From: Pseudomonas entomophila
GTDB taxonomy: Bacteria > Pseudomonadota > Gammaproteobacteria > Pseudomonadales > Pseudomonadaceae
Direction: 5' to 3'
Length of the DNA: 64,000 nucleotides
Assembly: GCF_029478665.1 (NCBI RefSeq)
Contig: NZ_JARPQB010000013.1
Coordinates: forward strand, 1 to 64,000
Positions 1 through 10,722 of the stretch are shown here, piece after piece. Under the pieces are notes generated by a model that did not search any database, was not told the origin of the DNA, and saw only the letters and a list, made by a program, of their open reading frames with translations. Positions within the stretch are counted from its first letter, which is position 1, and each line of letters begins with the position of its first letter. A program made the translations under genes and the position numbers.

Positions 1-203
1 CAGTCCTCGCCATCGAAAGCGAGAAAGGCCGGTTGGTTGAGCATCCGCTCGAGCGGCAGGCGGGCATTTTCGCTGACCAGTTCGAGCTCGAAGCGGAAGA
101 GCCTGCTGATGTATTCGTCGCCGTCGAATTTCAGGACCTGAAGCTCAGGCTGGACTGCCGGTACATGAAAACGCAGGCGGTCGGGGGGTAATGATTCGAA
201 CAT
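1..203 (-). CDS. vgrG: Type VI secretion tip protein VgrG (N-terminal fragment, cut by window edge)
   Basis: Only the first 67 codons are present; the rest lies to the left of the window. The translation begins MFESLPPDRLRF and continues with a stretch (LQVLKFDGDEYISRLFRFEL, then LVSENARLPLERML) typical of the N-terminal gp27-like domain of VgrG/TssI, the spike that caps the Hcp tube of the type VI secretion system. The start ATG is the complement of 201-203. Family recognition comes from this short stretch alone, so nothing can be said about the C-terminal effector extension or an associated effector/immunity pair. Confidence 0.75.
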   Translation of the reverse strand, partial: MFESLPPDRLRFHVPAVQPELQVLKFDGDEYISRLFRFELELVSENARLPLERMLNQPAFLAFDGED

Positions 204-365
204 CCGTTGTCCCTGGTTGGGCCACCTTGGCCGGGGTGCAGCATTGCCCCTTGCAAAGTGGGGAAAACCGCCACGCTAGCGGAACTTCTCAACCAGATAT
301 GCAGGACCGATCCGAGCTCGCGTAGGAGCTTTCCTTGAGAGGTGTAGGGCGTTTACTAAGCCACG

Positions 366-381
366 AGGCACGCAAATTGCT
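366..381 (+). promoter_or_regulatory. Candidate sigma-54 (-24/-12) promoter
   Basis: AGGCACG, four bases, then TTGCT. This differs from the sigma-54 consensus (TGGCACG-N4-TTGCW) by one base and keeps the invariant GG and GC dinucleotides ten bases apart. It points toward the AraC-type gene that begins 33 bases downstream. No enhancer site was identified. Confidence 0.4.
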
Positions 382-414
382 GCTGATTCCCCTCAGCCCC
401 ACGGGATACCGAGC

Positions 415-1407
415 ATGCTGCACAGCCATCTCACCACCCTCAACGCGGTTTCGCTGATCCTCCAGGTATTCCAGGAGGCCGGCGTCGACCCGCGGCAGCT
501 GCTCGCCGGCAGCGGCATTGGCCCGGCGGACCTGGGCCACGCCGATGCGCGCATCACCACCCAGCAGGAGCTGCAGGTGTGCGCCAACGCCGTGGCCCGG
601 CGCGAGGACATCGGCCTGGAGCTGGGCCGGCGCATGCATGTGTCGTGCTACGGCATGCTCGGTTACGCCCTGCTCTCCAGTGCCACTTTGGGTGACGCCC
701 TGCGCCTGGCGCTGAGCTATCCGGCACTGCTGGGAACAGTCTTCCAGCTGCGCCTGGTCGACGATGGCCAGCGGGTCTGGCTGTGCGCCAGCGACCATCA
801 CGACGCGCCGGGGCTGGCGGCCTTCAATGCCGAGTTCTGCCTGGTGTCGCTCAAGGTGATCTGCGACGACCTGCTGGGCCGCCCGCTGCCGCTGCTGGCG
901 GCACGCTTCGAACATGCCCGGCCCGGCTATCACGCGCTCTACGACGGAGCATTCCAGTGCCCGCTGGGGTTCGACGCCCGGGACAACGCCTTTGCCTTCG
1001 AACGCCGCTGGCTGGACATGCCGCTGCCACTGGCCGACCCGATCACCCACAAGGCCATGGGCGAGCGCTGCCGGCGCCTGAACCTGGAGTTCACCGGGCG
1101 CCAGGCCTGGCTGGGGCGAATTCGCCAACTGCTGCTGCAGCAACTGGACGCGGCGCCCGGGCTGGACGGGCTGGCCCGGCAGATGAACTGCTCGTCGCGC
1201 ACCTTGCGCCGGCACCTGCAGGCGCTGGGCAGCAGTTATCAACAGCTGCTGGATGAGCTGCGCTTCGAGCGGGCCAAGCAGTTGCTGGCCGAGGACCAGA
1301 TGCCGATCTATCGCATTGCGGAAACACTGGGGTTCAGCGAGACCGCCAGTTTCAGGCATGCGTTTCAGCGCTGGAGTGGCGTGGCGCCGAGCCATTTTCG
1401 CGGGTGA
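415..1407 (+). CDS. AraC-family transcriptional regulator
   Basis: 330-residue protein. Residues about 15-200 look like the arabinose-binding-type regulatory domain found in OruR/ArgR-like AraC proteins. The C-terminal 90 residues hold the paired helix-turn-helix motifs of AraC/XylS regulators (LARQMNCSSRTLRRHLQ and IAETLGFSETASFRHAFQRW). It lies just upstream of, and in the same direction as, an acetylpolyamine amidohydrolase and a polyamine-binding protein, so control of polyamine use is a reasonable inference, not shown. A single REP element separates it from the next gene. Start taken at the first ATG of the frame. Confidence 0.85.
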   Translation: MLHSHLTTLNAVSLILQVFQEAGVDPRQLLAGSGIGPADLGHADARITTQQELQVCANAVARREDIGLELGRRMHVSCYGMLGYALLSSATLGDALRLALSYPALLGTVFQLRLVDDGQRVWLCASDHHDAPGLAAFNAEFCLVSLKVICDDLLGRPLPLLAARFEHARPGYHALYDGAFQCPLGFDARDNAFAFERRWLDMPLPLADPITHKAMGERCRRLNLEFTGRQAWLGRIRQLLLQQLDAAPGLDGLARQMNCSSRTLRRHLQALGSSYQQLLDELRFERAKQLLAEDQMPIYRIAETLGFSETASFRHAFQRWSGVAPSHFRG

Positions 1408-1413
1408 TCTGTA

Positions 1414-1446
1414 CCGGCCGTTTCGCGGGTAAACCCGCTCCTACAG
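1414..1446 (+). repeat. Single REP element
   Basis: CCGGCCG, TTTCGCGGGTAAACCCGC, then TCCTACAGG: the classic P. putida-type REP palindrome with its conserved tail, directly after the araC-type gene. Confidence 0.75.
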
Positions 1447-1572
1447 GGTCAGCACCGCGCTCAATATTTGTGCCATGGCCACATCGATCCCCTTTTGGCC
1501 GTTTGCGTCGTTCTCCCTGGCTTGGCCGCCCACCAGAATGGCCCCACGCCAGTCATAAACGGAGAACAACAC

Positions 1573-2613
<1,041 letters not shown>

Positions 2614-2615
2614 AC

Positions 2616-3719
2616 ATGGTCCGACTCAAGCGTCTGCTCGCCCCGCTCATCACCGCCGGCCTGCTCGCCGGCGCGCTCCAGGCCCACGCCGACCAGCGCA
2701 CCCTGCGGGTGTACAACTGGTTCGACTACATCACCCCGCAGACCCTCACCGACTTCCAGAAAGACAGCGCTGTGAAGCTGGTATACGACATCTTCGACAC
2801 CAACGAGGCGCTGGAAGCCAAGCTGCTGACCGGCAATTCCGGCTACGACGTGGTGGTGCCGTCCAACGTGTTCCTCGCCAAACAGATCGAGGCGGGCGTG
2901 TTCCAGCCGCTCGATCGCTCGAAGCTGCCCAACTGGCAGCACCTGGACCCGGCGTTGATGAAGCTGATCGAGGCCAACGACCCCGGCAACAAATTCGCCG
3001 CGCCCTACATGTACGGCACCGTGCTGATCGGCTTCAACCCGGACAAGGTCAAGGCCGTGCTCGGCGAAAATGCCCCGGTGGACAGCTGGGACCTGATCTT
3101 CAAGGAAGAGAACATCGCCAAACTCAAGCAATGCGGCGTGGCGCTGCTGGACTCGCCGTCCGAGGTCCTGCCCCTGGCCCTGAAGTACCTGGGCCTGGAC
3201 CCCAACAGCAACAAGCCGGCCGACTACCAGAAAGCCCAGGACCTGCTGCTGAAGATCCGCCCGCACATCACCTACTTCCACTCCTCCAAATACATGGCCG
3301 ACATCGCCAATGGCGATATCTGCGTGGCGGTGGGCTATTCGGGCAGCTTCTCCCAGGCCGCCAACCGTGCCCGCGAGGCAAAAAACGGTGTGACGGTGGA
3401 CATGCGCCTGCCCAAGGAAGGGGCGCCGATCTGGTTCGACATGCTGGCGATCCCGAAGAACGCGACCAACCCCGAGGATGCCCACGCGTTCATCAATTAC
3501 CTGCTGCGGCCTGAGGTGATCGCGCCGATCAGCGATTTCGTCGGCTACCCGAACCCGAACAAGGATGCGACCGACAAGGTTAGCCCGGCGATTCGCAACA
3601 ACCCCAACCTGTATCCGACAGCAGAGGCGATGGCCACGCTATACACGCTCAAGCCGTTGGCGCGGGATGCAGAACGTGCGCGCACGCGGGCCTGGACCAA
3701 GATCAAGTCCGGGACTTGA
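2616..3719 (+). CDS. PotF-like polyamine ABC transporter substrate-binding protein
   Basis: 367 residues with a signal peptide ending near AHA (residue ~25), then [17 protein letters not shown], the characteristic start of mature PotF/SpuD-type periplasmic binding proteins. It would bind putrescine-like substrates in the periplasm. No permease or ATPase genes lie next to it, so it must share a transporter encoded elsewhere or act as an orphan receptor. It is translationally close to aphA, which suggests uptake and deacetylation of acetylpolyamines act together. A 20-bp-armed REP hairpin follows the stop. Confidence 0.9.
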   Translation: MVRLKRLLAPLITAGLLAGALQAHADQRTLRVYNWFDYITPQTLTDFQKDSAVKLVYDIFDTNEALEAKLLTGNSGYDVVVPSNVFLAKQIEAGVFQPLDRSKLPNWQHLDPALMKLIEANDPGNKFAAPYMYGTVLIGFNPDKVKAVLGENAPVDSWDLIFKEENIAKLKQCGVALLDSPSEVLPLALKYLGLDPNSNKPADYQKAQDLLLKIRPHITYFHSSKYMADIANGDICVAVGYSGSFSQAANRAREAKNGVTVDMRLPKEGAPIWFDMLAIPKNATNPEDAHAFINYLLRPEVIAPISDFVGYPNPNKDATDKVSPAIRNNPNLYPTAEAMATLYTLKPLARDAERARTRAWTKIKSGT

Positions 3720-3722
3720 GCC

Positions 3723-3767
3723 TTCGCCGGCAAGCCGGCTCCGTGTAGGAGCCGGCTTGCCGGCGAA
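3723..3767. repeat. REP inverted pair / likely bidirectional terminator
   Basis: Perfect 20-bp inverted arms (3723-3742 and 3748-3767) with a 5-base loop, between the convergent potF-like and mocR stops. The hairpin touches both gene ends. It has no T-run, so a terminator role is inferred from position. Confidence 0.8.
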
Positions 3768-5294
3768 CTATCTCCAGGCCTTGCGCAAGCGCATCAGCGC
3801 ATCCGCAATCCCGGCTTCCGCCACCGCCGCAAAGCCCAGCACCAGCCCCGCCCGCTTATCCACAGGCACCTCGCTGTCTTCCAGCCAGTACCCGCTCAAA
3901 GGATTGACCTCCACCCCTACCGCTTCGGCCCGCTGTACCAGCTCCTGCTCCCGCGCAAAGTTATCCACATCCACTTTCACGTGCAGCCCCGCCGCCACCT
4001 CCGGCATCGGCCCCAAGCCCGGCACATCCATCGGCCAGCCGGCCTTGAGCACATTGCGCCGCGCCAGCGCGGCACGCCGCATGCGCCGGATATGCCGCTG
4101 GAAATGCCCCTGGGCCATGAACTGCGCCATGACGCACTGGGTGCCCACCTCGGAATGGCGCACCGCCAGCGCCCTTGCCTGGCTGAAGGCCTGCACCAGC
4201 CCACGAGGCAGCACCAGGTAGCCCAGGCGCAACGCGGGAAAGGCGATCTTGCCGAAGGTGCCGACGTAAAGCACACGTCCCACCCGGTCCAACGCGGCCA
4301 GCGGCGCCAGGGGCGCACCGCTGTAACGGTACTCGCCGTCGTAATCATCCTCGATGATCCAGCCCTCCCGGCGCTCGGCCCAGGCCAGCAGCGCCAGGCG
4401 CCGGGCCAGGCTCATTGTGACCCCGGTGGGGTACTGGTGGGCCGGCGTCACATAGGCCAGCCGGCATTCGGGCAACTCGCCCAGCCTCGCGCAATCCATG
4501 CCCTCTTCGTCCACCGGCACGCCCCGAAGCTGCGCCCCGGCCATCGCGAAGGCATGCCCGGCGGCACGGTACCCGGGGTTTTCCACAGCCACGCCATCGC
4601 CAGGCCGCAACAGCAACTGTGCACAAAGGTTAATTGCTTCCTGCGAACCACTGGTGATCACAATTTGTTCAGCCGTGCACGACAGGCCCCGAGAGCGGCG
4701 CAGGTAGGTGGCGATCAGTTCACGCAGCTGCGGCTCACCTGCCGGGTCGCCATAACCCAGCAACGCCGGGTCGGGGTTTCGCCAGAAACCCGCTTGCAGC
4801 TTGGCCCACACCTCGAACGGGAAGAGATCGAACGCAGGCACTCCCACACGAAACGCCTTAGGAGAACCACCTCTTGGTAGCGGCAGTTGGTGATTTTTCA
4901 GGCGTCCAAAAGGCTCGTCGGTATCACCTAAACTGGATAAATCCTCAGTGTCAGAAGCACGAAATGTGGATAAGTCTGTTGATAAACCCCGGGATAACCC
5001 TGTGGATAGTTGTGTGGATAGTTTCGGTAGCTGGCTCACATAAGTGCCATCCCCTACCCGGCTCTCAATGAAGCCCTCGGCATACAACTGGTCATAGGCC
5101 CGCACCACGCTGTTGCGCGACAGCGCCAGCACCGCTGCCAGGTCCCGCGTCGCCGGCAGCCGCGTGCCGCTGCCCAGGCGCCCGTCCAGTACGCGCACGC
5201 GCAGCGCCTGGTAAAGCTGTTGGCTGAGCCCTCGCCGACGGTCGAGCACGATGCCAGCTGGGTCGAAGGGCAAGGCGTAGGAACGTTCGCTCAT
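3768..5294 (-). CDS. MocR-type GntR/aminotransferase fusion regulator
   Basis: 508 residues. The N-terminal winged helix of the GntR family covers about residues 15-80 (LPATRDLAAVLALSRNSVVRAYDQL). A fold-type I PLP aminotransferase-like domain covers about 145-500, with PLP lysine K349 in GTFGKIAFPALRLGY. Related regulators (PdxR, GabR, TauR) sense PLP or amino-compound aldimines. It is divergent from a PaiB-like gene, and a palindrome in the 90-bp gap is a likely operator. The linker between domains is unusual: five four-residue repeats (LSTQ, LSTG, LSRG, LSTD, LSTF) encoded by 12-bp DNA repeats resembling DnaA boxes. Confidence 0.9.
   Translation of the reverse strand: MSERSYALPFDPAGIVLDRRRGLSQQLYQALRVRVLDGRLGSGTRLPATRDLAAVLALSRNSVVRAYDQLYAEGFIESRVGDGTYVSQLPKLSTQLSTGLSRGLSTDLSTFRASDTEDLSSLGDTDEPFGRLKNHQLPLPRGGSPKAFRVGVPAFDLFPFEVWAKLQAGFWRNPDPALLGYGDPAGEPQLRELIATYLRRSRGLSCTAEQIVITSGSQEAINLCAQLLLRPGDGVAVENPGYRAAGHAFAMAGAQLRGVPVDEEGMDCARLGELPECRLAYVTPAHQYPTGVTMSLARRLALLAWAERREGWIIEDDYDGEYRYSGAPLAPLAALDRVGRVLYVGTFGKIAFPALRLGYLVLPRGLVQAFSQARALAVRHSEVGTQCVMAQFMAQGHFQRHIRRMRRAALARRNVLKAGWPMDVPGLGPMPEVAAGLHVKVDVDNFAREQELVQRAEAVGVEVNPLSGYWLEDSEVPVDKRAGLVLGFAAVAEAGIADALMRLRKAWR
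4965..5024. repeat. 12-bp tandem repeat (5 units) with DnaA-box-like cores
   Basis: Units begin at 4965, 4977, 4989, 5001 and 5013. Their first nine bases are TGTGGATAA (perfect DnaA box), TGTTGATAA, CCGGGATAA, TGTGGATAG and TGTGGATAG. The array encodes the repetitive Leu-Ser linker of the MocR-type regulator on the other strand. Confidence 0.8.
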
Positions 5295-5323
5295 GGCATT
5301 GGACCTATGAAAACAGAGGTAAA

Positions 5324-5342
5324 TGGCTCTTACACAGAGCCA
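5324..5342. promoter_or_regulatory. Palindromic operator candidate in mocR/paiB intergenic region
   Basis: TGGCTCT, five bases, AGAGCCA: perfect 7-bp arms. It overlaps the -35 of the promoter inferred for the paiB-like gene and sits 30 bp upstream of the mocR start, the expected place for a MocR operator. Confidence 0.5.
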
Positions 5343-5358
5343 ATAGCCTGCCTAGGAT
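5330..5358 (+). promoter_or_regulatory. Sigma-70 promoter candidate for the paiB-like gene
   Basis: TTACAC (5330-5335), a 17-base spacer, TAGGAT (5353-5358). Transcription would begin near 5365, about 20 bases before the ATG at 5385. Confidence 0.5.
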
Positions 5359-5384
5359 GGAGCCACAGCACAAGGAACTCCGGC

Positions 5385-6014
5385 ATGTACAACAGCAAGC
5401 CCCATCAGGAACACGACCTCGCCCGCCTGCACCGGCACATGCTGGAAACACGCCTGGCATTGCTGGTCAGCCATGGCGAACAGGGCCTGCTGGCCACCCA
5501 CCTGCCGGTGCTGGTCGACACCGCTGATGGCGAGTTCGGCACCATTTATGGACACCTGGCCCGCGCCAACCCGCAATGGCGGGACCTGGAACAGGGAGGT
5601 GAAGCGCTGCTGGTGTTTCCCGGCGCCGACGCCTATGTCAGCCCAGGCTATTACCCCAGCAAGGCGGACAACCCCAAGGTGGTACCGACCTGGAACTACC
5701 TGTCCGTGCACGCCTACGGCCCAATCGAAGTTATCCACAATGCGCAGCCGCTGCTGGACATCGTCAGCCGCCTGACCGACCGCCATGAGCAGGGTCGCAG
5801 TGACCCCTGGACAGTGGCCGACGCACCCAGCGACTACCTGGAAGGCATGCTCCGCGCCATCGTCGGCATCCGCATGCCCATTGCCCGCCTGCAAGGCGCG
5901 CGCAAGCTGAGCCAGAACCGTTCGGCGCAGGATATCGCCGGCGTGCGCGAAGGCCTCGGCGCCAGCACCGACACTCTGGACAACCAACTCGCCGCGCACA
6001 TGCGCGATCTCTGA
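5385..6014 (+). CDS. FMN-binding negative transcriptional regulator family protein (PaiB-like)
   Basis: 209 residues starting MYNSKPHQEHDL; the ATG at 5385 was chosen because the PaiB fold begins there and a longer in-frame extension would run through the promoter and the mocR start. Family features seen: TIYGHLARANPQWRDL, EALLVFPGADAYVSPGYYPS and VPTWNYLSVHAYGPIEV, the FMN-binding split-barrel motifs of PaiB/pyridoxamine-phosphate-oxidase-like proteins. First gene of a probable three-gene unit with two GNAT acetyltransferases, divergent from the PLP-dependent MocR regulator. In Bacillus PaiA (GNAT) and PaiB are also paired. The true substrate is unknown. Confidence 0.85.
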   Translation: MYNSKPHQEHDLARLHRHMLETRLALLVSHGEQGLLATHLPVLVDTADGEFGTIYGHLARANPQWRDLEQGGEALLVFPGADAYVSPGYYPSKADNPKVVPTWNYLSVHAYGPIEVIHNAQPLLDIVSRLTDRHEQGRSDPWTVADAPSDYLEGMLRAIVGIRMPIARLQGARKLSQNRSAQDIAGVREGLGASTDTLDNQLAAHMRDL

Positions 6015-6026
6015 GGGAAAAGACCG

Positions 6027-6473
6027 ATGACCACCGTTACTTTGCGCCCGGTAGGCGCCAACGACCAAGCTGCCTGGCTGCCACTGTGGAACGCCTATCT
6101 GAAGTTCTACGAAACCGAACTGGCCGACGCGATCAGTACAAGCACCTGGCAGCGCCTGCTCGACCCCAACGAGCCTACTCACTCGGCACTGGCGTGGGTC
6201 GATGGCAAGGCGGTGGGCATGGTCAACTTCATCTACCATCGCTCCAACTGGAGCATCGAGAACTCCTGCTACCTGCAGGACCTCTACGTGGACAGCGAAG
6301 TCCGTGGCCTGGGCATCGGCCGCCAGTTGATCGAGCATGTGTACGCCACGGCCAAGGCCGCAGGCTGCATCAAGGTGCACTGGCTGACCCACGAAACCAA
6401 CGCCACCGCCATCGGCCTGTACGAGCAGGTCGCCGAGCGGCCGGGCTTCATCCAATTCCGCAAGCCACTGTAG
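6027..6473 (+). CDS. GNAT family N-acetyltransferase
   Basis: 148 residues. The acetyl-CoA pyrophosphate-binding loop is visible as DLYVDSEVRGLGIGRQLIEH (motif A, R/Q-x-x-G-x-G/A), followed by AAGCIKVHWLTHETNATAIGLYEQV, the usual motif B region. It begins 12 bases after the PaiB-like gene and ends 7 bases before the next acetyltransferase, so the three form an operon. The acceptor substrate cannot be told from sequence; a small amine or amino acid is a guess from the neighbouring regulator type. Confidence 0.88.
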   Translation: MTTVTLRPVGANDQAAWLPLWNAYLKFYETELADAISTSTWQRLLDPNEPTHSALAWVDGKAVGMVNFIYHRSNWSIENSCYLQDLYVDSEVRGLGIGRQLIEHVYATAKAAGCIKVHWLTHETNATAIGLYEQVAERPGFIQFRKPL

Positions 6474-6480
6474 GCCGACC

Positions 6481-7152
6481 ATGACCGACGCATTGAACTG
6501 GAAACCTGCTGGCACACCCAAGGCCGAGCCCATCGAGGGGCGTTTCATCCGCCTGGAAAAGCTCGACCCCGCCCGCCATGGCGATGATCTCTGGGACGTG
6601 TTGCAGGGGCCGGGCTCGGACCCGGTGCTGTGGGACTACCTGCCTTATGGGCCGTTCCCTGAACGCACCCGCTTCGACCGCTGGCTGGAGGGTAACGCCG
6701 CCAGCCGCGACCCACTGTTCTACAGCGTCATCGACCGAGCCAACGGCCAGGTCCAGGGCATCCTCAGCTACATGTCGATCGTCCCTGAGCAGGGGCGCTT
6801 CGAGATTGGCCATATCGCCTTCGGGGCTGCCATGCAGCGCACGCCGAAGGGCACCGAGGCGGTGTACCTGCTGGGCAAGCTCGGCTTCGAGCTGGGCAAC
6901 CGTCGGCTGGAATGGAAGTGCAACAATGCCAATGCGCGCTCCAAGCGGGCGGCGGAGCGTTTCGGCTTTGTCTTCGAGGGGGTGTTCCGCAACCACATGG
7001 TGGTGAAGGATCGCAATCGGGACACGGCGTGGTATGCGATCACCGATGCCGAATGGCCGGCGGTGGCGGCTGGGTTCGAGCGCTGGTTGAGCGTGGAGAA
7101 CCAGCAGCCCGAAGGCCAGGTGCGATCGCTGGAAGCTTGCCGCAAAGGCTGA
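6481..7152 (+). CDS. RimJ/RimL-type GNAT N-acetyltransferase
   Basis: 223 residues of the Acetyltransf_3 type: opening GRFIRLEKLDPARHGDDLW, central IGHIAFGAAMQRTPKGTEAVYLL and RRLEWKCNNANARSKRAAERFGF, then FRNHMVVKDRNRDTAWYAI near the C terminus. This pattern matches the widespread YdaF/RimJ-like proteins that acetylate protein N-termini or small molecules. Last gene of the paiB-GNAT-GNAT unit; a REP pair follows. Function beyond acetyl transfer is unknown. Confidence 0.87.
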   Translation: MTDALNWKPAGTPKAEPIEGRFIRLEKLDPARHGDDLWDVLQGPGSDPVLWDYLPYGPFPERTRFDRWLEGNAASRDPLFYSVIDRANGQVQGILSYMSIVPEQGRFEIGHIAFGAAMQRTPKGTEAVYLLGKLGFELGNRRLEWKCNNANARSKRAAERFGFVFEGVFRNHMVVKDRNRDTAWYAITDAEWPAVAAGFERWLSVENQQPEGQVRSLEACRKG

Positions 7153-7159
7153 TGGCCTA

Positions 7160-7222
7160 TTCGCCGGCAAGCCGGCTCCTACAGAGGAATGCCCAACCTG
7201 TAGGAGCCGGCTTGCCGGCGAA
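7160..7222. repeat. REP inverted pair
   Basis: TTCGCCGGCAAGCCGGCTCC with its CTACAG tail, a short spacer, and the inverted copy ending GGCGAA. It sits between the convergent acetyltransferase and oadA stops. Confidence 0.85.
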
Positions 7223-7297
7223 CAGGCCGAAAACCAGCACAAAAAAAGGGGAGCATTCGCTCCCCAGAGGTTAACCGCTTGCAGATGAAGGCTTCTG

Positions 7298-9106
7298 TCA
7301 GCCCTCGATCTCGATCAGGATTTCGCCCGGGGTCACCCGGTCGCCCTTGGCCACATGGATGGCCACGACCTTGCCGGCGATCGCCGCCTGGACCTCGGTC
7401 TCCATCTTCATCGCCTCGGTGATCAGCACCGCCTGCCCAGCCTTGACCACATCGCCTTCCTTGACCAGCACATCGACGATGTTGCCCGGCATGCTGGTGC
7501 TGATGTGGCCCGGCTCACTGGCCTGCTTGCGCTTGCTGCCGCCACCGCCGACGAAGTCGTTGAGCGGCTCGAACACCACTTCTTCCGGCATGCCGTCGAT
7601 GGACAGGTAGAAGTGGCGCTTGCCCTCGGCCTTGACGCCCACGCCAGTGATGTCGACGCGGTAGGTCTCGCCGTGCACGTCGATGACGAACTCGGTCGGC
7701 ACACCCTCACCGCCCACCGCGCCCACCGCGCCGGCTTCCGGAATCGGCAGCAGGGCTTCGGGCTTGAGGGTGCCGGCTTCACGCTCCTCGAGGAACTTGC
7801 GGCCGATGTCGGGGAACATGGCGAAGGTCAGCACGTCTTCCTCGGATTGCGCCAGGCTGCCGATATCGGCACGCAGCTTGGCCATTTCCGGCTTGAGCAG
7901 GTCGGCCGGGCGCACGTCGATCACTTCCTCGCTACCAATGGCCTGGCGGCGCAGCTGCTCGTTGACCACGCCCGGGGCCTTGCCGTAACCACCCTGCAGG
8001 TACAGCTTCACTTCGTTGGTGATGGTCTTGTAGCGCTCGCCGGCCAGCACGTTGAAGAACGCCTGGGTACCGACGATCTGCGAGGTCGGCGTTACCAGTG
8101 GCGGGAAGCCGAGGTCTTCACGAACGCGCGGGATCTCCGCCAGCACTTCGTTCATGCGGCTGAGCGCGCCCTGCTCCTTGAGCTGGTTGGCCAGGTTGGA
8201 AATCATCCCGCCCGGGACCTGGTTGACCTGCACGCGGGTATCCACGGCGGTGAACTCACTCTCGAACTGGTGGTACTTCTTGCGCACGGCGTAGAAGTAC
8301 AGGCCGATTTCCTGCAGCAGCTCCAGGTCCAGGCCGGTGTCGAACTCACTGCCCTTGAGCGCGGCGACCATCGATTCGGTGCCCGGGTGGCTGGTGCCCC
8401 AGGCGAAGCTGGAGATCGCGGTGTCGATGTGGTCGGCGCCGTTTTCCACCGCCTTGAGCTGACACATGGCAGCCAGGCCGGCGGTATCGTGGGAGTGGAT
8501 GAACACCGGCAGCGACTGCTCGGCCTTCAGCGCCTTGACCAGTTCGCCGGTGGCGAATGGCGTGAGCAGGCCGGCCATGTCCTTGATTGCCACCGAGTCG
8601 CAGCCCATGGCTTCCATCTGCTTGGCCTGCTGCACGAAGGCGTCGATGGTGTGCACCGGGCTGGTGGTGTAGGCGATGGTGCCCTGGGCATGTTTGCCGG
8701 CGGCCTTCACCGCCTCGATGGCCACGCGCAGGTTACGCACGTCGTTCATGGCGTCGAAGATGCGGAACACGTCGATGCCGTTGACCGCGGCCTTGGCAAC
8801 GAAGGCCTTGACCACGTCGTCGCTGTAGTGGCGGTAACCCAGCAGGTTCTGGCCACGCAGGAGCATCTGCAGGCGCGTGTTCGGCAGCGCGGCACGCAGC
8901 TTGCGCAGGCGCTCCCACGGGTCTTCCTTGAGGAAGCGTACGCAGGCGTCGAAGGTGGCGCCGCCCCAGACTTCCAGCGACCAGTAGCCGACCTTGTCGA
9001 GCTTGTCGCAGATGGGCAGCATGTCTTCGGTGCGCATGCGGGTGGCCAGCAGGGACTGGTGGGCGTCGCGCAGGATCGTGTCGGTGACAAAGATTTTCTT
9101 GGACAT
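7298..9106 (-). CDS. oadA: Pyruvate carboxylase subunit B (OadA-like carboxyltransferase with biotin carrier)
   Basis: 602 residues counting from the ATG at 9106 (MSKKIFVTDTILRDAHQ), preceded by GAGGAA. Residues ~1-300 form the HMGL-like carboxyltransferase barrel, ~300-490 the PYC/OADA domain, and the C terminus is a biotinyl domain with the AMKM motif (biotin lysine near 567). Family names conflict: it looks like the oxaloacetate decarboxylase alpha chain, but no beta or gamma membrane subunits are nearby and its partner is a biotin carboxylase. In Pseudomonas this pair acts as a two-subunit anaplerotic pyruvate carboxylase (pycB). It starts 11 bases after the partner gene ends. Confidence 0.93.
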   Translation of the reverse strand: MSKKIFVTDTILRDAHQSLLATRMRTEDMLPICDKLDKVGYWSLEVWGGATFDACVRFLKEDPWERLRKLRAALPNTRLQMLLRGQNLLGYRHYSDDVVKAFVAKAAVNGIDVFRIFDAMNDVRNLRVAIEAVKAAGKHAQGTIAYTTSPVHTIDAFVQQAKQMEAMGCDSVAIKDMAGLLTPFATGELVKALKAEQSLPVFIHSHDTAGLAAMCQLKAVENGADHIDTAISSFAWGTSHPGTESMVAALKGSEFDTGLDLELLQEIGLYFYAVRKKYHQFESEFTAVDTRVQVNQVPGGMISNLANQLKEQGALSRMNEVLAEIPRVREDLGFPPLVTPTSQIVGTQAFFNVLAGERYKTITNEVKLYLQGGYGKAPGVVNEQLRRQAIGSEEVIDVRPADLLKPEMAKLRADIGSLAQSEEDVLTFAMFPDIGRKFLEEREAGTLKPEALLPIPEAGAVGAVGGEGVPTEFVIDVHGETYRVDITGVGVKAEGKRHFYLSIDGMPEEVVFEPLNDFVGGGGSKRKQASEPGHISTSMPGNIVDVLVKEGDVVKAGQAVLITEAMKMETEVQAAIAGKVVAIHVAKGDRVTPGEILIEIEG

Positions 9107-9117
9107 TGTTCGGTTCC

Positions 9118-10533
<1,416 letters not shown>

Positions 10534-10638
10534 TGGAGTCTTCCCAAAGCCGTAGGAACAGACGATCCGGTTCTACCGGTCGGCGCGTGACCAGACGTCG
10601 CTGGCCAGTCGCATATTCACCCTAGCGCTGAAGGTCGA

Positions 10639-10662
10639 TAAACAAAAATCAATATTTGTTAG
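10639..10662. promoter_or_regulatory. LysR-type operator candidate between pycA and pycR
   Basis: AACAAA, eight bases, TTTGTT (10641-10660), in an AT-rich island within an otherwise GC-rich 189-bp divergent intergenic region. It lies about 60 bp upstream of the LysR gene. Confidence 0.4.
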
Positions 10663-10722
10663 AGGCAGTATTAGCAAAAGCTTATAGTCAGGTAACAAGG
10701 TTTTGCCGGAGTTCGAAACAAA

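Noticed and set aside
289..1395. 368-codon open frame antisense to the AraC-type gene
   Set aside because: Gln/Ala/Gly/Val-rich shadow; the sense strand encodes a clear AraC protein.
7298..9106. OadA as part of a sodium-pumping oxaloacetate decarboxylase
   Set aside because: No beta or gamma membrane subunit genes; the partner gene is a biotin carboxylase, which fits two-subunit pyruvate carboxylase.
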